The position numbers were made by a program, and so were the translations under genes. A model generated the notes under the pieces. The model did not search any database and was not told the DNA's origin. It saw only the letters and a list, made by a program, of their open reading frames with translations. From Anaerovorax odorimutans DSM 5092 (GTDB lineage Bacteria > Bacillota > Clostridia > Peptostreptococcales > Anaerovoracaceae), in NCBI RefSeq assembly GCF_000426305.1, contig NZ_AUFC01000005.1, positions 149,029-213,028 on the forward strand: a stretch of DNA of 64,000 bases, in the 5' to 3' direction. Position 1 is the first letter of the stretch, and the number at the start of each line of letters is the position of its first letter. Shown here piece after piece: positions 56,705 to 64,000 of the stretch.

Positions 56705-56730
56705 AAAAAAAGAAGCACTTATCATGCTCC
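56705..56730 (-). terminator. Terminator of micropeptide 2
   Basis: On the minus strand GGAGCA pairs with TGCTTC (one G-T pair), loop TGATAAG, followed by TTTTTTTA. It lies 54 bases after the micropeptide stop and before the Cache-GGDEF gene. Confidence 0.6.
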
Positions 56731-56783
56731 TATATAATTAACAGTCTAAGACTGGTTATATCTATTTTTTGGAGGCAATTTGC

Positions 56784-56852
56784 CTACCTTTGTGAAATCC
56801 AAGTATCATCATTTTCACTGTATTCAATTTCTAATTCTTCAAAATAATACAT
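56784..56852 (-). CDS. Acidic micropeptide 2 (22 residues), YYFEE...WISQR family
   Basis: A 22-codon frame starts MYYFEELEIEYS and ends DDTWISQR, then TAG. AAAGGAG lies 8 bases before the ATG, one of the best ribosome sites in the window. The start motif YYFEE and the last five residues WISQR are shared with the 44-codon frame at 53137-53271, while the middle differs in length; two such ends are unlikely by chance. It has its own predicted promoter and terminator, so it looks like a single-gene transcript. Net charge is strongly negative, with no leader or membrane segment. A regulator-binding peptide, a precursor of a modified peptide and a small structural protein are all possible. Confidence 0.7.
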   Translation of the reverse strand: MYYFEELEIEYSENDDTWISQR

Positions 56853-56876
56853 CTTTTTCACTCCTTTCCTATTATT

Positions 56877-56905
56877 ATAATATTATAATACCCTCATATT
56901 GTTAA
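56877..56905 (-). promoter_or_regulatory. Promoter of micropeptide 2
   Basis: TTAACA at 56900-56905, a 17-base spacer and TATTAT at 56877-56882 on the minus strand. Transcription would begin near 56870 and leave a leader of about 18 bases that holds only the ribosome site. Confidence 0.55.
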
Positions 56906-56945
56906 AATTAAATTAATAAATTGTTAAAAAATTTAAAATTACCAT

Positions 56946-59051
56946 TTAATATATATCAGACAACTCTATATTTATTTTTTCAATCTTATTACTAAATTTG
57001 GAGTTTAATAATTCATCATCATTTTTATCGCATTGACAACAAGACATATTATTTATCGGCAGTTTAATGATAAATTCACTGCCTTCTCCATAATCACTTT
57101 TTAATTTAATTGAACCATTATGCATTTCAACCAAGCTTTTTACTAGTGATAACCCGATCCCACTCCCCTCTTGCTCTCTGACAAATGATTTATTCACTTG
57201 TGTAAAACGTTTAAAAATAATATCCTGTTTATCTTTTTCTATTCCTATACCTGTATCTTTTATAGATATTATTATATGTTCAGTATTGTCTTTTAAATTA
57301 ACAAATATAGTTCCCCCTGGTTTAGTAAACTTAATTGAGTTGGATATTAAATTTAAAATTATTCTTTCTATTTTATCAGGATCACAATATATAATCTTTT
57401 CTTTTATGTCAATATTCAATTTTATATCTAAATTTTTTCTATGTATATATTCAGTAATTGACTCTACAATTTCATTTACTAATAAAACTATATCAACCTT
57501 TTGTAAATCAAGCATCAAATATCCTGAGTTAATCTTTGTAACAGCAATAATATTGTTTACTAACCTTAGTAATCTATAGCAATTTTGTTTCATAGATTTT
57601 TCAAAACCTTTGAGTTTGTTTACATTTTCCAAAACATTTTTGTTACTAAAATAAAATTCCATCAATTGTAATGAGCTGAAAATAATATTTAAGGGAGTTC
57701 TTAATTCATGTGATATATTACCAAAGAATTCCATTAGTTCTTTTTCTGCATCTGCTTTATATGTAATATCCACACCAATACCGACAATATTTCTAGCTAT
57801 ATCTTCTTCATTTCTTATAATTTGTATATTCCAAAGAATTGTTACAGTTTTGCCATCTTTACATTTAATGTCTATTTCTCTTTGAGGAATGTTGTTATTC
57901 GTAAAGTTTGCATCTAAACATTTCAACAAAAGATTTACTATTTCTTTTGTTGTTATATTCATCCAATTAAAATCCAATAGCTCTTCTTCATCATATCCTA
58001 ATATACTCTGTGCATATTCATTTACATATAGTAATTTTCCATCTGGGTTCCACATACAAACAAACATATTTGAATAATCCATTAAAATTTTTGAAAAATA
58101 TTTTTCATCCTCTAATAACACCTCTAATTCTTTTTTATTAGATAAATCTGTAACAGATCCTGCCATTCTAATATTCTTTCTGTCTTTATTCCATATTGAA
58201 GATCCTCTTATTAATATCCACTTATAATTTTCTGATTTTGTTTTAATTCTAACCTCTGATGCAAAGTGTTCAGTTTTTTTATTTATATGATTGAAATATT
58301 TTTTTAAAAAATTGTTTTTGTCCTTAGGATGAATTAGACTATTAAGCTTTATAGAATTATTTAAAACTATGTCGTTTATTTCTTCTAAATTGTATCCCAA
58401 CATTTCTATAAATCTATTTGATGCATAAAATTCATTATTTATTAAATCATAATCCCAAAGAGCATCATTAGAACCATGTAATGCAATTTCATAACGATTA
58501 TTTGATATTTCTAATTCTTTTTTGGCTTCTATGAGTTTAAGTTCTCTTAATCCTATCTCACTTATAATCTGAGCTAAACTTTTTAAAAACTGTAAAACTT
58601 TTGTATAATGTTCTTTATCTACAATGGGCACTTCTTTTAATGCTTTTAAATATTCTTCTTCATCAAAGCCAAAATATTTTGCTTGCTTTTTAAAGTAGTT
58701 AGTATCAGGCTCTTCAAATAGAATTTGTCCAATATACAGCGTGGCAAGAAATTTTCCCTCAACTACTATTGGAGTCCCAACATCAATTAACCCATTTTTG
58801 CATTTATAGTCAATCATATCGCATTTATTTTCAAATTGCTCCAGCAGATGCCTATCACTTTCAATACAACTTAACCTGCTTTCCTTGTTCACTCTATGAA
58901 ATTTAGTGCATATGTTACTCCATTTAGTTGAAGTTAAAATAGTTCCATCTCTAGCAATAATACCTGAGCCAACACCAGTTGCAACATAAAAATCGTCTAA
59001 AAGTTTTTGAAGCTGCGAAATTTCAACAAGATCATTTAATTCATATTCCAT
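56946..59051 (-). CDS. PocR-PAS-PAS sensor histidine kinase
   Basis: The 701-residue protein has an N-terminal PocR sensory domain (about 1-165, with Cys48, Cys62, Cys77 and Cys84), two PAS domains (about 185-305 and 315-435), a HisKA domain with the phosphorylated His448 in ISHELRTPL, and an ATPase domain with NLISNSIKFTKPGG, DTGIGIEKD and GSGIGLSLVKSL. It has no membrane helix, so it senses a cytoplasmic ligand; PocR domains bind small diols or hydrocarbon derivatives in known cases. No response regulator is next to it; the receiver at 51218 or the pseudo-receiver at 60493 are possible partners. GGAGGG precedes the ATG. Confidence 0.93.
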   Translation of the reverse strand: MEYELNDLVEISQLQKLLDDFYVATGVGSGIIARDGTILTSTKWSNICTKFHRVNKESRLSCIESDRHLLEQFENKCDMIDYKCKNGLIDVGTPIVVEGKFLATLYIGQILFEEPDTNYFKKQAKYFGFDEEEYLKALKEVPIVDKEHYTKVLQFLKSLAQIISEIGLRELKLIEAKKELEISNNRYEIALHGSNDALWDYDLINNEFYASNRFIEMLGYNLEEINDIVLNNSIKLNSLIHPKDKNNFLKKYFNHINKKTEHFASEVRIKTKSENYKWILIRGSSIWNKDRKNIRMAGSVTDLSNKKELEVLLEDEKYFSKILMDYSNMFVCMWNPDGKLLYVNEYAQSILGYDEEELLDFNWMNITTKEIVNLLLKCLDANFTNNNIPQREIDIKCKDGKTVTILWNIQIIRNEEDIARNIVGIGVDITYKADAEKELMEFFGNISHELRTPLNIIFSSLQLMEFYFSNKNVLENVNKLKGFEKSMKQNCYRLLRLVNNIIAVTKINSGYLMLDLQKVDIVLLVNEIVESITEYIHRKNLDIKLNIDIKEKIIYCDPDKIERIILNLISNSIKFTKPGGTIFVNLKDNTEHIIISIKDTGIGIEKDKQDIIFKRFTQVNKSFVREQEGSGIGLSLVKSLVEMHNGSIKLKSDYGEGSEFIIKLPINNMSCCQCDKNDDELLNSKFSNKIEKINIELSDIY

Positions 59052-59456
59052 ATTAACCCTCCATAATTTGTACTATTCTTCAAAAGCGATCAAATATTAA
59101 ACTTAAAAAGTACATAAATAATTAGTAAAGTGATAAATTAATAAGCCGCCAATATATATAAAATTTTTTATAATTTAAATAGTAAGCATTATATTATATT
59201 GATTATATTTTTCATAAAAAGTTACATCTCAAATACCCTCTAAAGTGGGATAAAATAAACTATCAGGGGATTTATCATACTTTGAATTTAATATCAATAT
59301 TTTTAATTATATCATTTAATTTAATAATAACAAATTTGCAAAAAACGACATATTTCATCAAATTATTCATAAATATTCTAATATTAAATAATACATATAT
59401 AAATTAATATTAGAAATAATATCAAAATAAGAAAAAGTAATAAAGTGGAGAAAAAT
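59052..59456. other. Divergent intergenic region, histidine kinase / splB
   Basis: An AT-rich 405-base region with no credible ORF. CATATATA at 59393-59400 resembles a sporulation -10 for splB, but no -35 of the expected form lies at the right distance. A GC-richer patch at 59230-59280 shows no stable hairpin that I can identify. Confidence 0.5.
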
Positions 59457-60479
59457 ATGTTTATACCAAAAAGAATATTATTTCAAAAAAATACATTAGA
59501 CTATAAGATAGGCAGGAATATATACGATTTTTTTAAAACGAATAATAATATAGAAATGATTCAATTATCTAATAATAGAATTAAGGATAATATACCAGGA
59601 GAATATCTTTATGATTTTTATAGAGAAGGGAAGAAAACTCTAGTAGTAGGAATAAAAAAAGGAATAAAATTTCAAACTTGTAAGCCCTCCGCTCACTATC
59701 AGCTCCCCTTAATATCAGGCTGCACAGGTCAATGTGAATATTGTTATTTAAATACCAATTTAGGAGATAAACCATATATAAAAATAAATGTAAACATAGA
59801 AGATATTCTAAGCCAAGCCCAAAATTATATAGATAGCAGGTTTCCAGAGAAAACTATATTTGAAGGTTCTGCCACATCTGATCCAATACCTATAGAACCT
59901 TACACCAATTCATTAAAACAAACTATTGAATTTTTCAGTAATAGTGAAAATGGACATTTTAGATTTGTAACAAAATATACAGATATAGATTCTCTGCTTC
60001 ATATAAACCATAGAAATAAGACAGAAATCAGATTTACTCTAAATACTGAAAAAGTAATTAAAAATTACGAAAATAAAACTCCTTCATTAGAAAAAAGAAT
60101 AGATGCTTCTATAAGATTAATTAATTCTGCATACCCTACAGGCTTCATTATTGCTCCTATATTCATTTATGATAATTGGAAAGAGGATTACTTTAACTTA
60201 TTATTAAAGTTAAAAAAAAGTCTTCCTAAACATATATCTCATCCAATAACATTTGAAATAATTTCTCATAGATACACTCAAAGAGCTAAGAATATAATAA
60301 AAGAAATATTCCCTGAAACAAAATTACCTATGGAGGAAAAAGAAAGGATATTTAAATATGGTCAATTCGGATATGGAAAATTTCTATATCCGAAAAATGA
60401 AATTATAGAAATACAAAATTTTTTTGAAACACAAATTAAGGCTATATTTAATAATTATATAATAAAATATATAATTTAA
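59457..60479 (+). CDS. splB: Spore photoproduct lyase SplB
   Basis: SplB is a radical SAM enzyme that reverses the spore thymine dimer during germination. The 340-residue protein has the iron-sulfur motif CxxxCxxC as GCTGQCEYCYL (Cys89, Cys93, Cys96 from this start), FVTKYTDIDSLL, IRFTLNTEKVI, FIIAPIFIYDNW, and the C-terminal KYGQFGYGKFLYP. I start at the ATG at 59457 with GGAG 6 bases upstream, not at the GTG four codons earlier. Where Bacillus SplB has its hydrogen-donor Cys141 this protein reads FEGSATSDP, with Ala; a different cysteine, Cys75 in QTCKPSAHY, may replace it. It shows the organism forms spores. Confidence 0.92.
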   Translation: MFIPKRILFQKNTLDYKIGRNIYDFFKTNNNIEMIQLSNNRIKDNIPGEYLYDFYREGKKTLVVGIKKGIKFQTCKPSAHYQLPLISGCTGQCEYCYLNTNLGDKPYIKINVNIEDILSQAQNYIDSRFPEKTIFEGSATSDPIPIEPYTNSLKQTIEFFSNSENGHFRFVTKYTDIDSLLHINHRNKTEIRFTLNTEKVIKNYENKTPSLEKRIDASIRLINSAYPTGFIIAPIFIYDNWKEDYFNLLLKLKKSLPKHISHPITFEIISHRYTQRAKNIIKEIFPETKLPMEEKERIFKYGQFGYGKFLYPKNEIIEIQNFFETQIKAIFNNYIIKYII

Positions 60480-60492
60480 TGTTGTATATCTA

Positions 60493-61302
60493 CTAAACAA
60501 CTTTCGGAAATAATTTATTCAATAAAATCTCCACTTCACTTCCATCTTCAGGAAAAGTAATAAATATATTATTAATATCATAGTTTTTTAAAGTCTCATT
60601 ATTAGTTTTTATTTCCTCAAATTTCTTTTTTACTTTATCATCTATTATCACAGTATTGTCTGTTGGACAAAAAGGAAAATACCCTAAAAAATTTTCTTCA
60701 TCATATTCAATAAATATATCCGTCTCCCAAAATAAAGATTTTAGACTTTTAAAAATATACCTTTTATTTAAATCTTTGGTATTTTCATTTTCAGGAAATA
60801 TTAAAGTAGTTTTTAAAATTGAAAAAGCATATCTACCTTTTTTTGCCTTTAAAATTTCACTGTTCATATATTCATTAAAATTAAAAGTAATATTATTCTT
60901 AAACTTACTTTCCTTACTTTCAGTATTATTATTATCCTTTAGTAATCTTAGAACCCTTTCTTTTAAATAATAATCTTCAAAAGGTTTTAATATGTAATCA
61001 GATGCTCCTTGTGAAATACATTCTAAAAAAAACTTTCTTTTAGCAATTGATGTTAAAAGTACTATAGGAATATCCAAATATTTTTCTCTGAAATTTCTTA
61101 TTAAATTATCCTCTATTGATTCACTTTCAATATTAATAATAAGAATATGAGAAAATTCTTTATATTTTACGATTGAACTAAAAATTTGATTTAAACTGGA
61201 AGCCTCACTTACTTGAAACCCTTGAACTCTAAAAATATTTCTAATTCTTATTTTTGTTGTAGTCATTTTATCAAAAATAATGACATTTATATTTTTATCC
61301 AT
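60493..61302 (-). CDS. Pseudo-receiver with degenerate GGDEF-like domain
   Basis: The 269-residue protein starts with a receiver-like domain (1-115): Asp11, Thr84 and Lys106 are kept, but the phosphoacceptor position is Asn57 (ILIINIES) and one of the two acidic residues is lost. A second domain (about 140-265) resembles a shortened GGDEF fold (FNEYMNSEILKAKKGRYAFSIL), yet the catalytic loop reads IEYDEENFLGYFP, with no GGDEF. So it probably neither receives phosphate nor makes cyclic di-GMP, and may bind a partner. It follows the 5TM-GGDEF-HD-GYP gene by 94 bases. The GGDEF assignment is from pattern and is tentative. Confidence 0.72.
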   Translation of the reverse strand: MDKNINVIIFDKMTTTKIRIRNIFRVQGFQVSEASSLNQIFSSIVKYKEFSHILIINIESESIEDNLIRNFREKYLDIPIVLLTSIAKRKFFLECISQGASDYILKPFEDYYLKERVLRLLKDNNNTESKESKFKNNITFNFNEYMNSEILKAKKGRYAFSILKTTLIFPENENTKDLNKRYIFKSLKSLFWETDIFIEYDEENFLGYFPFCPTDNTVIIDDKVKKKFEEIKTNNETLKNYDINNIFITFPEDGSEVEILLNKLFPKVV

Positions 61303-61396
61303 AATTTCCCTTTCATTTTATAAACTATTGCTACTTAAATTTTGAAAAATACTAGTAATTACTACAACTTTTTTCATTATTAACTTTTTAATAAAA

Positions 61397-63421
61397 TTAA
61401 TTCATTTCTTTAACTATCACTTTTTCAATAAATACTTTAACTAAATTGGGATCAAATTGACTTCCTGAATTTTTCTTTAACTCATCTAATACAGCTTCTT
61501 GTGATAAAGCACATCTGTAACTTCTGTCACTAGTCATTGCATCATAAGAATCAACAATAGATATTATTCTTGATTCTAAAGGGATTTCTTTTCCCTTTAA
61601 ACCTCTTGGATAACCACTTCCATCCCACCTTTCATGATGATATAAAACGTAATTGGCCATTTCAGACATGTCATTTACTGTACTTAAAATTCTATATCCT
61701 ATTTCTGAATGTCTCTGAATTTCCTTCCACTCTTCTTCATTTAATTTATCGGGTTTATTAAGGATACTCTCTTCTATGCCTATTTTGCCTATATCATGAA
61801 GTAATCCAACAGATTTTATTTCTTCAATTTTATCTGAATTTAAATGAAGTGCTATGCCCATCGCTTTACACAAATCTGAAACTCTGAGAGAATGTTCTTC
61901 TTCTCTTTTATTCTTCTCATGAAGTGTACTTATTATAGTTTCTATTGTTTTTCCTCGCATACTTGGGCTTTCAAATAATTTCTTTCTGTACATGTAATCT
62001 TCTGTTTTTTTTATGATTTCATTAATATTCTGCCTAACATCATTTTTAGTTTCATAACCAAACGAAATAGAAATGTTAATATTACCTACTTTCTCTGAAT
62101 TTGAAAGCTTTTTAATATTACTAATGATCTTTTCTGTCTCACTATAATCCGTTTTATATAACAATATAATAAATTCATCTCCCCCGATCCTTGCAATAAT
62201 ATCATTATCCCTGCAGCCTTTTTGCATAACTTCAGCTACCTTAATTAAAAGTTTATCACCTACAGCATGTCCAAAAGAATCATTAATTAATTTTAATCCA
62301 TTAACATCTCCCATAACAATTGTTAAAGGAAGATTTTCTTTTTGGTCCATTCTTTTTAATTCTTCTTCATAAAACCTTCTATTATATAATCCTGTAAGTT
62401 GATCATGATAACTTAAATATTTAATTTTTTCTTGCTTTTGCTTTTTATCCGAATAGTCTCTAAAGACTAACACCACACCTGAAATTTCTCCGTTCTCTTG
62501 AATAATAGGAGCAGCACGATCCTCAATATATCTTTCCGTTCCATCTTTTGATATTAACACAGTATGATTCTCTTGCTCAAAAATAGTTCCACTTTCAAAT
62601 ACTTTTTTTACTATATTTTCTTTTTTTTCTCGTGTTAACTCGTTCACAACATTAAACACTTTATCAAATGGCTTTTCCTTTGCTTCATTCTGTGTCCATC
62701 CTGTTAAATATTCTGCCATTTTATTTAAAAATATTACATTGCATTTATCATCTGTAGAAATCACACCATCTCCTACTGATAAGAGGGTTGTTTCTAATAA
62801 TTTTTTTTCCATAGAAAGAGCTGTTTGACTTACTTTTAAAGCTTCTTTTTCTTTTCTTCGTTCATTTAATTCTATAATAATTCTGCCAATTAATATTGTA
62901 GCTAATGGGAAAGTTATTATAACCGGTAAACCCATTAATTCTATTGTACTGAATATCTTATCATTTGGAAGTGTAAACATACATAATATCATAAAAATAT
63001 GAACAATAACTCCCATATAAAATAATAATTTTATCGTTATTTCTTTATTTTTTTTGTCATTATAAATTTTAATCGTAGAACCTATACTAGCAGATATAAT
63101 AATTACAAGTATACCCATTATTGTCCCTGCACCTCCTTGATTAATGCGAAATATTAATGCAATTAAGGCTGCTATAGCAGAAGCAAGGGGACCAAAAAAA
63201 AGACCTGATAAACTAAGCATTACAGAACGACCATCAAATATCAACCCGGGTAAAATTACTAGTGGATGAATCATTCCTATAATACATGCGCTTCCAAAAA
63301 TCAACCCTTGATATATTGAACTATGCCAATCTTTATCACCTCTATGTCCAATAAATCCTGAAATTATGCTTATGGATACTAAAATGCCAAGGTTATATAC
63401 AAGCTCAAATAATATGACCAT
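61397..63421 (-). CDS. 5TMR-LYT-PAS-GGDEF-HD-GYP membrane protein
   Basis: The 674-residue protein has an N-terminal 5TMR-LYT-type membrane sensor of five to six helices (GLIFGSACIIGMIHPLVILP, IFDGRSVMLSLSGLFFGPLA), one PAS domain (about 205-330), a GGDEF domain with ARIGGDEFIILLY and an I-site RDND, and an HD-GYP domain with LLHDIGKIGIEE and HHERWDGSGYPRG. Its last 350 residues are close in sequence to the protein at 48762-50594, so both come from one ancestor with the sensor part exchanged. AGGAG is 7 bases before the ATG. Confidence 0.93.
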   Translation of the reverse strand: MVILFELVYNLGILVSISIISGFIGHRGDKDWHSSIYQGLIFGSACIIGMIHPLVILPGLIFDGRSVMLSLSGLFFGPLASAIAALIALIFRINQGGAGTIMGILVIIISASIGSTIKIYNDKKNKEITIKLLFYMGVIVHIFMILCMFTLPNDKIFSTIELMGLPVIITFPLATILIGRIIIELNERRKEKEALKVSQTALSMEKKLLETTLLSVGDGVISTDDKCNVIFLNKMAEYLTGWTQNEAKEKPFDKVFNVVNELTREKKENIVKKVFESGTIFEQENHTVLISKDGTERYIEDRAAPIIQENGEISGVVLVFRDYSDKKQKQEKIKYLSYHDQLTGLYNRRFYEEELKRMDQKENLPLTIVMGDVNGLKLINDSFGHAVGDKLLIKVAEVMQKGCRDNDIIARIGGDEFIILLYKTDYSETEKIISNIKKLSNSEKVGNINISISFGYETKNDVRQNINEIIKKTEDYMYRKKLFESPSMRGKTIETIISTLHEKNKREEEHSLRVSDLCKAMGIALHLNSDKIEEIKSVGLLHDIGKIGIEESILNKPDKLNEEEWKEIQRHSEIGYRILSTVNDMSEMANYVLYHHERWDGSGYPRGLKGKEIPLESRIISIVDSYDAMTSDRSYRCALSQEAVLDELKKNSGSQFDPNLVKVFIEKVIVKEMN

Positions 63422-63686
63422 AAATTATCTCCTATATGTCTATTTTCATTTTACGTCTATATGTTTTAAATATTTTAATTATTATATCGCATATTATTTA
63501 AATTTTCTACATTTTGCTAACTTACTTATAACCAAATTCTTACTCTTACTATTCGAAAATTTTAACTAATTAAAAAGAAATCAAGCTTTTTATTGGAATA
63601 TATTTATATCTATTGATATTATTTAATATCACCAAACGGTATATTTATTGCAATAAAAAAAGCGTTCAATAAAGAATTTATTTTGA
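63422..63686. other. Intergenic region before the insertion sequence
   Basis: AT-rich, 265 bases, with no credible frame on either strand. It must hold the promoter of the 5TM-GGDEF-HD-GYP gene. I see no clear operator. Confidence 0.5.
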
Positions 63687-64000
63687 TGTGACCCCAATAA
63701 GTTAGACTCTATAGCGAAGTAGTATTTTTTACTGCTTCGCCATTTTTATGCTACTTGGCTGAGTCGATATTCAACAGGACTCATCCAAGATAGTTTTTGC
63801 TTGATTCTTTGATTATTATAATAATATATGTATTTCTCTATTACATCCTTCAATTCTTCATAACTATAGTAAACGCAGCCATAATACATTTCTTGTTTCA
63901 TCACTCCAAAAAAATTCTCCATTATTGAATTATCGTAGCAATTTCCTTTTCGTGACATACTTTGATATATACGGTTTGATTTAAGATTACTACTGTATGC
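63687..64000 (-). mobile_element. IS3-family insertion sequence, partial (one end, cut by the window)
   Basis: A TGTGACCCCAATAAGTTAGA end at 63687-63706 resembles the terminal repeats of IS3-family (IS150-like) elements and marks the left end. A hairpin at 63713-63739 (GCGAAGTAGTA with TACTGCTTCGC, one mismatch) follows the transposase stop. The other end lies outside the window, so completeness cannot be judged. Confidence 0.75.
63746..64000 (-). CDS. IS3-family transposase OrfB, C-terminal part
   Basis: The frame is open to the window end, so at least 84 residues of the DDE transposase C-terminus are present. It reads SMSRKGNCYDNSIMENFFG with the final catalytic glutamate in NSIMENFF, then KQEMYYG, YYNNQRIKQKLSWMSPVEY, the standard end of IS150-like OrfB. 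An ATG at 63958 is internal and not the real start. Transposes by a copy-and-paste mechanism in the family; whether this copy is active cannot be seen. Confidence 0.88.
   Translation of the reverse strand, partial: AYSSNLKSNRIYQSMSRKGNCYDNSIMENFFGVMKQEMYYGCVYYSYEELKDVIEKYIYYYNNQRIKQKLSWMSPVEYRLSQVA

Overview
The window looks like the chromosome of a low-GC, endospore-forming Clostridia or Tissierellia-type Firmicute. The support is an AT-rich sequence with AGGAGG-type ribosome sites and many TTG starts, a Gram-positive dcw cluster with MraZ, DivIB, Sbp and a SpoVD-like PASTA penicillin-binding protein, a spore photoproduct lyase, and a MurE with the meso-diaminopimelate motif DNPR. A genus such as Sedimentibacter is only a guess. 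No tRNA, rRNA, CRISPR array or prophage was seen.

Region 1 (1-17.2 kb, minus strand) is the division and cell wall cluster: mraZ, rsmH, ftsL, spoVD-like PBP, murE, murF, mraY, murD, ftsW/spoVE, murG, murA, divIB, two DUF881 genes, sbp and ftsZ. One good promoter overlaps three 10-bp-spaced MraZ boxes, and a hairpin terminator follows ftsZ. ftsA, murB and murC are not in the cluster, and MurE lacks its N-terminal UDP-binding domain. A partial SpoU-type RNA methyltransferase lies beyond the terminator.

Region 2 (17.2-33 kb) is mixed. It holds a small membrane protein, a 400-residue protein with 39 cysteines behind a sigma-K-like promoter, sfsA, asnB, a MacAB-like efflux operon, lgt and ychF. 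It also holds a VanZ-like protein, a soluble protein that joins a MotA cytoplasmic domain to a FliG C-terminal domain, a tandem-HTH regulator with a WG-repeat protein, and an ECF sigma factor with its DUF4179 partner.

Region 3 (33-48.5 kb) is metabolism and repair: deoC, a minus-strand run uvrB-uvrA-EamA transporter-pncB-ilvE-ilvB-ilvN-ilvN, citrate synthase, thioredoxin and a fuculose-phosphate-type aldolase.

Region 4 (48.7-63.4 kb) is dense in cyclic di-GMP signalling. It has two paralogous GGDEF plus HD-GYP proteins with different sensors, two membrane diguanylate cyclases, a CheY/CheC pair, a PocR-PAS histidine kinase, and a regulator in which both the receiver and the GGDEF domain look degenerate. 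Between these genes lie two tiny acidic ORFs, 44 and 22 codons long. They share YYFEE near the start and end in the same five residues, WISQR. Each sits about 200 bp upstream of a GGDEF gene on the same strand. This is the best candidate for something undescribed. The window ends in a cut-off IS3-family transposase.
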